DNA from: Alphaproteobacteria bacterium
GTDB taxonomy: Bacteria; Pseudomonadota; Alphaproteobacteria; RF32; CAG-977
Length of the DNA: 8,449 nucleotides
Assembly (NCBI GenBank): GCA_017476085.1
Contig: JAFVEJ010000092.1
Location: 1-8,449 of the forward strand
Reading direction: 5' to 3'
Below the pieces are notes generated by a model, which saw only the letters and a list, made by a program, of their open reading frames with translations, was not told the DNA's origin and did not search any database. Every line of letters begins with the position of its first letter. Position 1 is the first letter of the stretch. The translations under genes and the position numbers were made by a program. This document shows positions 1-6,786 of this stretch, one piece after another.

Positions 1-31
1 AAAAGGGAAAGAAGCTTCTTTCCCTTTTTTT
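1..31. terminator. Palindromic hairpin terminator, probably bidirectional
   Basis: Bases 1-28 form a perfect palindrome (AAAAGGGAAAGAAG followed by its reverse complement), and the T-run continues to base 31. Read on the minus strand, the hairpin lies about 20 bases after the stop codon of the HAD phosphatase gene and ends in a T4 tract, so it can act as that gene's rho-independent terminator. Read on the plus strand it ends in T7, so it could also stop transcription entering from outside the window. The structure touches the window edge and may extend further. Confidence 0.7.
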
Positions 32-50
32 AAAACAAATTATTATTTTA

Positions 51-1103
51 TCAGCGGCCGTTTGCCCGACGCGCGACAACAGCGGCTTTAAAGGCTTCAC
101 TGTTCTTTTCCGTCGTTTTGGCCTGAGCTTTAGCACGTTCGGCGGATTGGAATCGGAAGTACTTGTTCAAATCCTTGAAACCGCCTTCCAACGTAACCAT
201 TTTATCCTGATATTGCTTGCCCAGGACAGGATCCTTTTTCGACATAGCGGCCAACATATCCAAGTGACCTTGAATGCCGATTTTATAATCAGACATTTCG
301 TTGATCTTGGAATACATAGCCTGAGCTTCATCGCAAACCTCGGATCCCTCTTTCTGCCAAGCGAAGTGAACGCCCAAACGAACAATACCGCCGTCGGATT
401 TAATATTATCGCCGACCATAACCGTCTGTTCGGCCGTTGCGCCATGACGATCCATAATGTCCTGCATCACTTTCATATTCGGTTTCCAGACATCACCGTC
501 ATTCATCACAAATTTATCGCCCAATTTTTCAACCAATGCATCGCGATAAGCGCTGTAGCAGCCGCCCGTCACTTGCATAGGAGCTTTTTTGAATTGAATT
601 TTTCCGTCAACCTTTTCGGTTGTTCCGTCAGCGCGGCAAACCACTCCGTCAACCAAATCCAACGGAAACTGCATATCCGCCATACGCGCAATCAAACCGG
701 ATGCGGGCGAATCCGAATACAGAACGAACTGAGCGCCGGCCGCTTTCATTTTACGAATCGTGGCAACCGTCCCTTCATACATTGTATTGCCGGCATGATA
801 CTGCTTTGCGACCTCATGGCAAATCTGAGCATCACTTTTTTCCAAACGGGCGCGTTCCTCGGGTGATTTATCTTTCAAGCTTAACGACGGCGTTTCTTTC
901 AACAGATCCGGGAAATTATGAAAACGCGCATAGCCACCGGCATTTTCACGAATCTCTTCGTACAATTTATCCTTATCCATACCGCGGCTTTCCGCAAGCT
1001 TTTCAATACCCTTGTCCCAAGCCAATCCCCAATTATTAAAATAATCCGAGATCGTATTATCAACATCACTCACAACCAATGTTACCGGTTTCTTCTCGCT
1101 CAT
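51..1103 (-). CDS. HAD-superfamily hydrolase (predicted phosphatase)
   Basis: A 350-residue protein with the haloacid dehalogenase phosphatase motifs in order. Motif I is DVDNT at residues 13-17 (nucleophile Asp13, acid/base Asp15). A mostly helical insert at about 20-110 would be the cap. Motif II is probably Ser130 in LYSDSP, motif III Lys207, and motif IV is MVGDNIKSD at 229-237 with Mg2+-binding Asp232 and Asp237. The fold implies hydrolysis of a phosphomonoester through an aspartyl-phosphate intermediate, but nothing in the sequence fixes the substrate. There is no signal peptide, so it should be cytosolic. The last 35 residues are charged and Ala/Lys/Arg-rich and look like an appended tail. 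The ATG has a GAGAGG ribosome site (1109-1114) five bases upstream and a strong promoter further up, so it is probably transcribed alone. At 350 residues it is longer than simple HAD phosphatases (often 200-250). The superfamily call is firm; the specific function is unknown. Confidence 0.85.
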   Translation of the reverse strand: MSEKKPVTLVVSDVDNTISDYFNNWGLAWDKGIEKLAESRGMDKDKLYEEIRENAGGYARFHNFPDLLKETPSLSLKDKSPEERARLEKSDAQICHEVAKQYHAGNTMYEGTVATIRKMKAAGAQFVLYSDSPASGLIARMADMQFPLDLVDGVVCRADGTTEKVDGKIQFKKAPMQVTGGCYSAYRDALVEKLGDKFVMNDGDVWKPNMKVMQDIMDRHGATAEQTVMVGDNIKSDGGIVRLGVHFAWQKEGSEVCDEAQAMYSKINEMSDYKIGIQGHLDMLAAMSKKDPVLGKQYQDKMVTLEGGFKDLNKYFRFQSAERAKAQAKTTEKNSEAFKAAVVARRANGR

Positions 1104-1141
1104 AAAAACCTCTCTTTAAAAAAAATCTTTCTTAACTTTTA

Positions 1142-1170
1142 TTTATACCGAAGCTTTTTTCTTTTTTCAA
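1142..1170 (-). promoter_or_regulatory. Sigma70-type promoter of the HAD hydrolase gene
   Basis: On the minus strand, TTGAAA (1165-1170) and TATAAA (1142-1147) are separated by exactly 17 bases, a near-consensus -35/-10 pair. Transcription would start near 1135, giving a leader of about 30 bases that contains the GAGAGG ribosome site. The flanks are very AT-rich, so chance matches are easier here, but the spacing and placement are ideal. Confidence 0.6.
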
Positions 1171-1382
1171 GAACATTTTGTCCATAATTTCCTTTTTTTT
1201 CGTCCCGCTTTTCAAAAAAAACAAAAACCATTTAAAAATCAGTCTATTGCAGGCTCTGTTTTTTTAATCTTTCCTTCCGTGCCAATGATGCTTTTGCTTT
1301 TTCTTTTCCAAAAAACAGACGCCAAAATAAAACAAACGGCGGCAAAATAGACAAAACGGAAAAAGAGACTCCTTAAAACAGG

Positions 1383-1410
1383 TTGTCAAAAAAAAGATAT
1401 GTTCTAATAT
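1383..1410 (+). promoter_or_regulatory. Putative promoter of mazG
   Basis: TTGTCA (1383-1388) and TAATAT (1405-1410) are 16 bases apart. Transcription would start around 1417, leaving a leader of roughly 45 bases with a GAGG ribosome site at 1451-1454, eight bases before the mazG ATG. TATAAG at 1408-1413 is an alternative -10 with a 19-base spacer. The background is AT-rich, so this is a moderate call. Confidence 0.5.
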
Positions 1411-1462
1411 AAGCCCGCAACCAAAAAAACAAAAAAGAAAAAATACAACCGAGGCTGAAGAA

Positions 1463-2251
1463 ATGAGCACAAAAAATGAAAACGCACTGGAAACTCTTTT
1501 AAATATTATGGCGCATCTGCGGGACCCTGAAAAAGGATGCCCATGGGACCGAGTCCAATCCGCCAAAAGTATTTCCAAATATACTCTGGAAGAGGCTTAC
1601 GAAGTTTACGACGCCGTGGAAGCGGACGATATGGATGCTTTGCGCGCAGAGTTGGGAGACTTGCTGTTTCACATCGTTTTTTATGCCCGCATTGCCGAAG
1701 AACAGGGAGCTTTCAATTTTTTTGATGTTGCGCAAGCGGCGTGTGATAAAATGATTCGCCGCCATCCGCACAATTTCGGAACGGCCGCGCAAGCGCCCGA
1801 CTGGGAGGAAATCAAACAGCAGGAACGCAAAGAACATTGTCAAACCGGTGTTTTATCCGGCATTGCAAAGGCCCTGCCCGCCACAACCAGAGCTTATAAA
1901 CTGCAAAGCCGCGCCGCGCGTGTCGGCTTTGATTGGGACAAACCGGATCTCGTTTTGGATAAAATCATTGAAGAAAGCGGAGAATTACGCGCCGAAATCG
2001 CGCAAAAAGAACACATTTCCGAACGCGAAGACGAAATGGGCGATTTATTGTTTGCATGTGTCAATTTAGCTCGAAAATTAAATATAGATCCGGAAAAAGC
2101 ATTAAAACGTACGAATGCTAAATTCGAACGCCGTTTTTCACATATCGAAACCGTTTTGAAAAACCGCAATCAGCCTTTTGAACAAACAGGCCTTGAAGAA
2201 ATGGAAGCGCTTTGGGTCGAAGCCAAACAAATGGAAAAGCATTCCGCTTAA
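1463..2251 (+). CDS. mazG: MazG nucleoside triphosphate pyrophosphohydrolase
   Basis: A 262-residue protein, the usual length for two-domain MazG (the E. coli protein has 263). Known members hydrolyse NTPs and dNTPs to the monophosphate and pyrophosphate, removing non-canonical nucleotides and, in E. coli, affecting ppGpp levels. Both all-alpha MazG domains keep the Mg2+-binding acidic motif. The first has LEEAYE (Glu43, Glu44, Glu47) with ELGDLLFH (Glu63, Asp66). The second has EESGEL (Glu170, Glu171, Glu174) with DEMGDLLF (Glu191, Asp194). Other family hallmarks are GCPWDR at 25-30 near the N-terminus and RRHPHNFG at 99-106. The protein should be cytosolic. The ATG is supported by GAGG eight bases upstream and by alignment of the N-terminus with the family. 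The gene has its own promoter and converges on the lipase-like gene with a 10-base gap; no toxin-antitoxin partner (mazEF) is nearby. Confidence 0.96.
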   Translation: MSTKNENALETLLNIMAHLRDPEKGCPWDRVQSAKSISKYTLEEAYEVYDAVEADDMDALRAELGDLLFHIVFYARIAEEQGAFNFFDVAQAACDKMIRRHPHNFGTAAQAPDWEEIKQQERKEHCQTGVLSGIAKALPATTRAYKLQSRAARVGFDWDKPDLVLDKIIEESGELRAEIAQKEHISEREDEMGDLLFACVNLARKLNIDPEKALKRTNAKFERRFSHIETVLKNRNQPFEQTGLEEMEALWVEAKQMEKHSA

Positions 2252-2261
2252 CCGTTTTTCT

Positions 2262-3146
2262 CTATTCGTCCCAAATATTGGTATAACTTTTCTCTTTGCG
2301 AATCCGAACGCCGCGCCCGAAACGCCCCGTACTTAAAAAGCTTTGAGTCATTTCAAGCAATTTATCATCCCGATGCAGGAAAAAATGCGTCTTATTCAGC
2401 GCTAAAAATTCTTCTTTCGCTCCGCTGCAGCGGGCGTCTTTAACCGTCAAAATACCGTCGTTATCTTCTTTTAAAAGCGGCAAAAAACCCTTTCCGTCAT
2501 CTTTTCCCGCGAAAATGATGCCGAATTCTCCTTTCATTTCAAAAAGAGCTTTTGCCGTTTCCGGCAAAATATTTTTTCCGGCTTCCCCCAGCAGTTTTTG
2601 ATAAATCTTCTTGTCTTTCCATTTCTCAGCCCAGGAATACCCGTTGTTCGGAACCGCCAGAAAAACCGTTCGGCCTATTTTTTCCAACCATTTCGGATTC
2701 ATTGTGATCGCCTGACGCAAAATCAATCCGCCTGATCCGTACGCGACAAAATTAATCTGTTCCAGATCTTCTCTGCTGTCCAGCATTGCGTTCAAAGCCA
2801 TTGCCGATTTAGCCAAACCGAATCGCAACATAGGATAACTGAAAATAATCGGTTCAAAATGTTTTTTCAGGCTATATGCCATTTTTTCAAAAGATGCCGG
2901 CCGCTGAAACAGTCCATGGATCAGAACCGCCGCTTTTTTTACTGGCGCTTCCACTTCCCATGCCCGCAAAAAATACTGCAATTTATCACGGCATTCTTCA
3001 AATGATCCGGTTGCGCGCTTAATATTGAAAGGATCCAGCAACCGACAGCGGCGCGTCCACATAGATTCCTGAATCCGCCATCCCGCATAATTATAGCGGT
3101 CAATCCAGTAAAATATTCCGCCGTAAGTAAAAAAAGGAAAAGACAT
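2262..3146 (-). CDS. Alpha/beta-hydrolase fold protein, lipase-like, with altered nucleophile motif
   Basis: A 294-residue protein resembling a group of proteobacterial lipase-like alpha/beta hydrolases. The fold's landmarks appear in order: the oxyanion-hole strand VLIHG (74-78), the nucleophile elbow region INFVAYGSGGLI (131-142), a VPNNG element (165-169) matching the PNxGS segment of this group, an acidic turn DNDG (228-231) and a late histidine in KTHFF (252-256). Where relatives have HSMGG or HSLGG, this protein has YGSGG. The serine position therefore aligns with Gly137, and Ser138 is one residue late, so catalysis may be lost or shifted. The N-terminal 65 residues contain aromatic segments but no clear signal peptide, and location and substrate are unknown. 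A weak GGGTG lies seven bases before the ATG; a promoter is proposed at 3173-3202. It is divergent from rnhA and its stop is 10 bases from that of mazG, with no hairpin between. The fold is fairly sure, enzymatic activity is not. Confidence 0.75.
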   Translation of the reverse strand: MSFPFFTYGGIFYWIDRYNYAGWRIQESMWTRRCRLLDPFNIKRATGSFEECRDKLQYFLRAWEVEAPVKKAAVLIHGLFQRPASFEKMAYSLKKHFEPIIFSYPMLRFGLAKSAMALNAMLDSREDLEQINFVAYGSGGLILRQAITMNPKWLEKIGRTVFLAVPNNGYSWAEKWKDKKIYQKLLGEAGKNILPETAKALFEMKGEFGIIFAGKDDGKGFLPLLKEDNDGILTVKDARCSGAKEEFLALNKTHFFLHRDDKLLEMTQSFLSTGRFGRGVRIRKEKSYTNIWDE

Positions 3147-3172
3147 TCAAACACCCGTTTCGTTTTTTTTAA

Positions 3173-3202
3173 ATCATATCAAGTCTGATTGTAAAAATGC
3201 AA
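3173..3202 (-). promoter_or_regulatory. Putative promoter of the lipase-like gene
   Basis: On the minus strand, TTGCAT (3197-3202) and TATGAT (3173-3178) are 18 bases apart, about 27 bases before the hydrolase ATG. The 120-bp gap to rnhA also has to hold the rnhA promoter, but I see no comparably good plus-strand pair there. Confidence 0.45.
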
Positions 3203-3266
3203 GCCGATAAGATTGCTTTGTTTTATCCTCTCGACTTTTTTTTCCCGATATGTCAGATTACGCTGT

Positions 3267-3713
3267 ATGAAACAGGTCACACTTTACACGGACGGCGCAT
3301 GCAGCGGAAACCCCGGTCTTGGCGGTTGGGGAGCTGTTCTGAGCTATAAAGGCATTGAAAAAGAAATCAGCGGAGCACAGGAAGCGACAACAAACAACCG
3401 TATGGAGCTGACGGCCGTTTTGCAGGCGCTGCAGCTGTTGAAAGAACCTTGTGAAATCAATCTTTATACGGACAGTCAATATGTAATGAAAGGCGCTGAA
3501 GAATGGATGACCGGATGGGTAAAAAACGGCTGGCGGACAGCGGACAAAAAACCGGTCAAAAACAGCGATTTATGGCAGGAATTATACAGATTCAGCAAAA
3601 AGCACACGCTGCATTGGCACTGGGTGAAGGGACATGCCGGACATCCTGAAAACGAACGATGCGATTTGCTGGCCAGAACCGCGATCGAATCTTTACGCCA
3701 AGCTTTGAAATAA
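3267..3713 (+). CDS. rnhA: Ribonuclease HI
   Basis: A 148-residue protein close to the typical bacterial RNase HI length (155 in E. coli). The enzyme cuts the RNA strand of RNA-DNA hybrids, removing R-loops and helping clear primers and misincorporated ribonucleotides. The four carboxylates of the DEDD active site are all present: Asp9 in [11 protein letters not shown], Glu47 in NNRMELTA, Asp69 in YTDSQYV and Asp133 in NERCDLLA. The catalytic-loop His123 is in [10 protein letters not shown]. The basic helix and handle region ([11 protein letters not shown], 80-90) is also conserved. I start at the ATG at 3267 because homology begins there. An in-frame TTG at 3213 would add 18 residues that do not resemble the family. 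No Shine-Dalgarno sequence precedes the chosen ATG, which is unusual. It stands alone between divergent and convergent neighbours and ends at a strong hairpin. Confidence 0.97.
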   Translation: MKQVTLYTDGACSGNPGLGGWGAVLSYKGIEKEISGAQEATTNNRMELTAVLQALQLLKEPCEINLYTDSQYVMKGAEEWMTGWVKNGWRTADKKPVKNSDLWQELYRFSKKHTLHWHWVKGHAGHPENERCDLLARTAIESLRQALK

Positions 3714-3720
3714 GCAAAAG

Positions 3721-3748
3721 AAAACCCCCGACCAAACGGGGGATTTTA
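3721..3748. terminator. Bidirectional rho-independent terminator between rnhA and tRNA-Leu
   Basis: The stem CCCCCG (3725-3730) pairs with CGGGGG (3737-3742) around the loop ACCAAA. On the plus strand it starts 11 bases after the rnhA stop and is followed by ATTTTAT. On the minus strand it begins a few bases after the tRNA-Leu CCA end and is followed by TTTTCTTTT. The same hairpin can therefore end both converging transcripts. Confidence 0.85.
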
Positions 3749-3835
<87 letters not shown>

Positions 3836-3848
3836 ATATCAGTTAAGG

Positions 3849-3877
3849 TTAATAGCAGACTTGCGTTTTATTCGCAA
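3849..3877 (-). promoter_or_regulatory. Promoter of tRNA-Leu(GAG)
   Basis: On the minus strand, TTGCGA (3872-3877) and TATTAA (3849-3854) are separated by 17 bases. A start about seven bases after the -10 gives a 5' leader of only about 6 bases before the mature tRNA. A short inverted repeat, TTGCG-aataaaa-CGCAA, spans the -35 and spacer and could be incidental. Placement just before a tRNA makes this a good call. Confidence 0.65.
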
Positions 3878-3915
3878 CCGAAATTTTGACGACAGTTATC
3901 GAATCCTTTGTTTTT

Positions 3916-4212
3916 TTAAACCGTTCTTTTCTGTTCAAAGATGCCGTCAACGATTTCTTCCATCGGCGCATCGGGAGAAAGCTGATATTCGACTTTGGTG
4001 ACAAAAGCCCTCGGAGACCCGCGTTTGCATGCGTTGAACATATCCGCAATAACATCCGTTTCCCCTTTAAAAACGGCTTCAACCGTTCCGTCAACACGAT
4101 TGCGAACCCAGCCTGACAAACCACGGGCACGGGCTTCCGACATCGTCCATTGACGATAAAAAACACCCTGCACTCGTCCGTAAATACGAATATGAACAAT
4201 CTCTTGCGCCAT
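3916..4212 (-). CDS. acyP: Acylphosphatase
   Basis: A 98-residue protein matching the small acylphosphatase family (about 90-100 residues), which hydrolyses carboxyl-phosphate bonds such as those of acetyl-phosphate or 1,3-bisphosphoglycerate in the cytosol. The phosphate-binding loop GRVQGVFYR spans residues 12-20 with the essential Arg20. The second signature GWVRNRVDGTVEA (34-46) contains the catalytic Asn38. The C-terminus (about 85-98) is slightly longer and more charged than the minimal fold. The ATG directly abuts the stop codon of the ATP12-like gene (TAAATG), with AAAGGA (plus-strand 4219-4224) as ribosome site inside that gene's end, so expression is probably coupled. It is the last protein gene of the apparent rarA-to-acyP operon. 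No hairpin follows its stop before the tRNA-Leu promoter. Confidence 0.96.
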   Translation of the reverse strand: MAQEIVHIRIYGRVQGVFYRQWTMSEARARGLSGWVRNRVDGTVEAVFKGETDVIADMFNACKRGSPRAFVTKVEYQLSPDAPMEEIVDGIFEQKRTV

Positions 4213-4680
4213 TTATTTTCCTTTCAAATTTACCGCAGCTTCCAGAACGTCTTGTTTGCGTCCTTCTCTGGCAGACAAAGCGTCCTGATCTTCCGACCAC
4301 ACGTTATTTTGAAATTTTTCTTCCAATATTGACAGATCAAAAGCGCGTTCCGCCGTCATAAACCCGTCCAAAACGGCCAACGCCAAAATAACCGAACGGC
4401 ATCCGCCGGACACAGCGCAAAAAGCCCAAAAAGCCTCGTCTGACAAAGCGTTTAACGTTTTTTCCAAAAACTTTTTCGTTCGTTCCGATAAACTTTGAAC
4501 ATCCAAGCCTTCCGATATTTTAAAATCGCAGCCGTTTGCGTTTACCCAATCAACAACAGGTTTCCATTCCCGCTGCTGCATCTTTCGCAAGTCTTCGGGA
4601 AAAGGGGCAAAAAAACAAACCGTATCCGCAGCCGCAAACGCAATTTGTTCCTGCGTTTCTTTTAAACGTTCCTCCTGCAT
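4213..4680 (-). CDS. ATP12-family F1-ATPase assembly chaperone, N-terminally short
   Basis: A 155-residue protein that I match to the C-terminal part of the ATP12 family. ATP12 binds the free F1 alpha subunit and helps build the ATP synthase F1 sector. Recognisable landmarks are the TDxLCYxA-like segment at 19-25 (DTVCFFA), the WKPVVDW segment (39-45) with a following acidic-glycine turn SEGL (56-59), the hydrophobic helix SVILALAVLDG (96-106), and the closing ExxFQxxxWxEDxDA signature (120-134). Family members are usually about 230-260 residues; the N-terminal beta-rich part with its TP and EW motifs is absent. No upstream minus-strand frame in the AsmA gene supplies it. The ATG at 4678-4680 overlaps the AsmA stop by one base (TAATG), typical of coupling. 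An in-frame ATG at 4705-4707 would add nine residues; neither has a good ribosome site. The conserved WG near the end is WS, so the protein is also divergent. Activity without the N-terminal part is uncertain. Confidence 0.75.
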   Translation of the reverse strand: MQEERLKETQEQIAFAAADTVCFFAPFPEDLRKMQQREWKPVVDWVNANGCDFKISEGLDVQSLSERTKKFLEKTLNALSDEAFWAFCAVSGGCRSVILALAVLDGFMTAERAFDLSILEEKFQNNVWSEDQDALSAREGRKQDVLEAAVNLKGK

Positions 4681-6776
4681 TACTGTGCCGCCATAGCGTC
4701 CGCACATACGTTTTTCAGTGACGGTTGCTTTATCATTTCCTGTGCTGCCTGTTTCCCGCCCATAAAGAACGCCATTCCGATCGACAACGCTTTGTCAATT
4801 GCCTGATCCGTATTAAAACTGATCTTCGGATAAGCCAATGTCCCTTTAACAAAGACGGAATTGAATACAGACTTCAGGACACCCGAGGAACGCGGTGAAA
4901 AATCCATTTTAAGATCAATCGCTTCCTTGCTCAAATCAACATCGCCGTTAATCTGCATATCAAACAAGTTGTTTTCCATTCCGATTTTTTTCCGAGAAGA
5001 AATAAAACCGTTTTTTACAGGAATATTCACAACAAAACATGGAATAGCCAACGCTTGTTTTTCATCAACCGGAGAAAGAAACTCCAGAATTTTCGGCAAA
5101 GAATGGAAACGAAACGAACTGATATAAACGTCCCGCGTATTAATAAAAATCTGCCCGTTCAAAGAAGCGGCCATTTCAGATTCGGAATTTCCATATCCCG
5201 ACAAATGAAGGGTTCCTGTCATCTCGCCCCGTTCAACTTTGTTCTGAGCAAAGAATAAAGACAAAGGAAGCTTATTCACTTTAAATCCCGCTTGAATTTC
5301 CGCCGGTTGTTTGGACGCATCAAATCTGGCCTGCATTACGGCATAATTTGCCAATCTCTGTGTCGGCAGATCAAAAATGCCGTCATGCATTGTCGCCGCA
5401 ACACGGAACGGACCGATACGGGTATTGTCAGCGCCCAACAAATCATTAAATAAAACATCTATGTCTATTTTCGCTTCTTTAAGTTTTTCAAACGGGAAAG
5501 GTTCAGAGGAAAACACGCGTTTTTTTGCCTGCGGAGAAAATGAAACGGAACGGTTTTTGCCCTGTACCGGCTGATAGGATTTCCCTAAAAAGTCAGATAA
5601 AACAAACCTATTCGAAAGCAGCTTAATCTGAACAAGAACTTTCGGAGCTGTCCTAATCTCGATATTTCCGGACAAATCCGACTGTCCGACATTCATTTTC
5701 AAATCATTTATAAAGATGCCGTCATTCAGCCGAATATTTCCGGAAAGAATTGAAACAGGCAAAGCCGGCAATCCGGGAACCTTTCCCATATTTTCAGCTT
5801 TAATTTCCGTTCGCGCGCGCAAAGAGAACGGAGAAAAAGAATCTGCCGCCCCCTGAACCTGTACCGATACGGTATCCGAAGATCCCGCTTTAATCTCAAA
5901 ATCAGGTACGGCAAAGCCGTCAGGCCCCAAATCAATTTTTGCTTTAACAAAAGTATCCCGTATTGACGGAATCGAATATCCGATAATCTTATTAAACACG
6001 GAAGCATTTGCCAAATGCAGCGCCGTTTCCGCTTTTATCCGCATATCGGAAAGCGGTTTGTCAATGTTTCCTTCAGCGTTCAGTTCGGAACCGTCTCCTG
6101 TCATTTTTATCACAAAATGATACGGGTTTTGCTGATTTAATAAAACCGGCAAAGCGTCTCCTTTTAAAGAAACATTAAATTTGTTTTTTTCCACCAGCCA
6201 TTGCGATTCAAACGAAAAATCTTCTTTATTCTGCGCCGCTGTCATTTTTTGAATTTTTGTCGTTATTTTCCTGTTTTTTTGCCTGTTATTTAAAGAAATG
6301 CCGATATTTTCAAATACCGCCCGGTTTATCTGTTTCAAAAAGAACGTTTTTCCTTTTTTCTCCGGTTTTTGTTGAGCGCCCTTTTCTTTATTTTTGACAA
6401 ACGCCCAGTTTTCCGCTCCGTTTTGATTAATTTCAAAAACGATATTGGCATCTTTAACCATCAGCAATCGAACGTCCACTTTGCGGCTGAACAAAGGAAG
6501 TAATTTTATCTGCAATTCCGCTTTTCCGATTCGAGCCATATAAGGATTCTCTGCCCATGAGGCGTTAGAGAGTCTGATGTCATTAATTTCTATTGAAGGG
6601 GAAAGCGAATAATGCACTTTTATATCACCGTCAATGCTGAGCGATCTTCCGGTTTTTTCCGACACTCGGGCAATGATTTCGGAGCGCGCGGTATTATTGA
6701 AGTCTTTTAACGTCCAAACGGCAACGATTAAACATAAAGCGGCAAAAACCAAAACGGCGGAAAAAATTTTTTTCAT
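4680..6776 (-). CDS. AsmA-family inner-membrane-anchored periplasmic protein
   Basis: A 698-residue protein. Residues 4-22 are a hydrophobic N-terminal anchor after MKK, and the rest is beta-rich and should face the periplasm. The start of the AsmA domain is clear: ETGR-like SEKTGRSLSIDGDIKV (39-54), SPSIEINDIRLSNASW (59-74), then the KAELQIKLLPL segment (85-95). The C-terminal third has repeated short beta strands of the AsmA_2 type, including the FSPRSSGVLKSVFNSVFVKGTL region, and ends in NVCADAMAAQ. AsmA-like proteins (AsmA, YicH, YhdP, TamB and relatives) are implicated in outer-membrane homeostasis and in moving phospholipids or helping protein assembly across the periplasm; which role applies here is unknown. 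An AAGGAG site (6783-6788) overlaps the rluC stop codon, six bases before the ATG. It is unusually AT-rich beside rluC and rarA. The next gene's ATG overlaps its stop by one base. Confidence 0.9.
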   Translation of the reverse strand: MKKIFSAVLVFAALCLIVAVWTLKDFNNTARSEIIARVSEKTGRSLSIDGDIKVHYSLSPSIEINDIRLSNASWAENPYMARIGKAELQIKLLPLFSRKVDVRLLMVKDANIVFEINQNGAENWAFVKNKEKGAQQKPEKKGKTFFLKQINRAVFENIGISLNNRQKNRKITTKIQKMTAAQNKEDFSFESQWLVEKNKFNVSLKGDALPVLLNQQNPYHFVIKMTGDGSELNAEGNIDKPLSDMRIKAETALHLANASVFNKIIGYSIPSIRDTFVKAKIDLGPDGFAVPDFEIKAGSSDTVSVQVQGAADSFSPFSLRARTEIKAENMGKVPGLPALPVSILSGNIRLNDGIFINDLKMNVGQSDLSGNIEIRTAPKVLVQIKLLSNRFVLSDFLGKSYQPVQGKNRSVSFSPQAKKRVFSSEPFPFEKLKEAKIDIDVLFNDLLGADNTRIGPFRVAATMHDGIFDLPTQRLANYAVMQARFDASKQPAEIQAGFKVNKLPLSLFFAQNKVERGEMTGTLHLSGYGNSESEMAASLNGQIFINTRDVYISSFRFHSLPKILEFLSPVDEKQALAIPCFVVNIPVKNGFISSRKKIGMENNLFDMQINGDVDLSKEAIDLKMDFSPRSSGVLKSVFNSVFVKGTLAYPKISFNTDQAIDKALSIGMAFFMGGKQAAQEMIKQPSLKNVCADAMAAQ

Positions 6777-6786
6777 TTCATTCTCC

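Larger units (their letters stand above)
1104..1462. other. 359-bp AT-rich divergent intergenic region
   Basis: This gap lies between the divergently transcribed HAD hydrolase and mazG genes. It carries a minus-strand promoter (1142-1170) and a plus-strand promoter (1383-1410) near its two ends. The middle, about 1180-1380, has long A and T runs and no recognisable RNA gene or convincing hairpin. On the minus strand, a frame ending in TAG just upstream of 1250 could encode about 36 residues from a TTG codon: a short hydrophobic stretch (SILPPFVLFWRLFF) followed by a basic tail. An AAGGAG lies 14 bases before that TTG, which is too far for a normal ribosome site, and no ATG is available. I therefore do not call it a gene. 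Confidence 0.5.

Noticed and set aside
147..866. Plus-strand 239-codon open frame opposite the HAD phosphatase gene
   Set aside because: It lies entirely antisense to a well-supported gene with all HAD motifs, and its translation resembles no family I know. It is a reading-frame shadow.
1240..1268. Candidate terminator (CAG...CTG followed by T-run) in the middle of the HAD-mazG gap
   Set aside because: Only three base pairs can form with mismatches above them; the T-run alone is ordinary for this AT-rich gap.
1264..1578. Minus-strand 104-codon open frame rich in Phe, Cys and Leu overlapping the mazG start
   Set aside because: It overlaps the conserved N-terminus of mazG on the opposite strand, has a composition expected from poly-A/T DNA read backwards, and lacks a ribosome site.
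2240..2275. Possible terminator between the converging mazG and lipase-like genes
   Set aside because: The 10-base gap and flanks contain a short T-run but no inverted repeat long enough to form a stable stem.
4668..4676. AGGAGG sequence just after the ATP12-like ATG, as a ribosome site for a later start
   Set aside because: No ATG, GTG or TTG lies in frame at a suitable distance downstream, and the N-terminal landmarks would be lost. It is simply codons 2-4.
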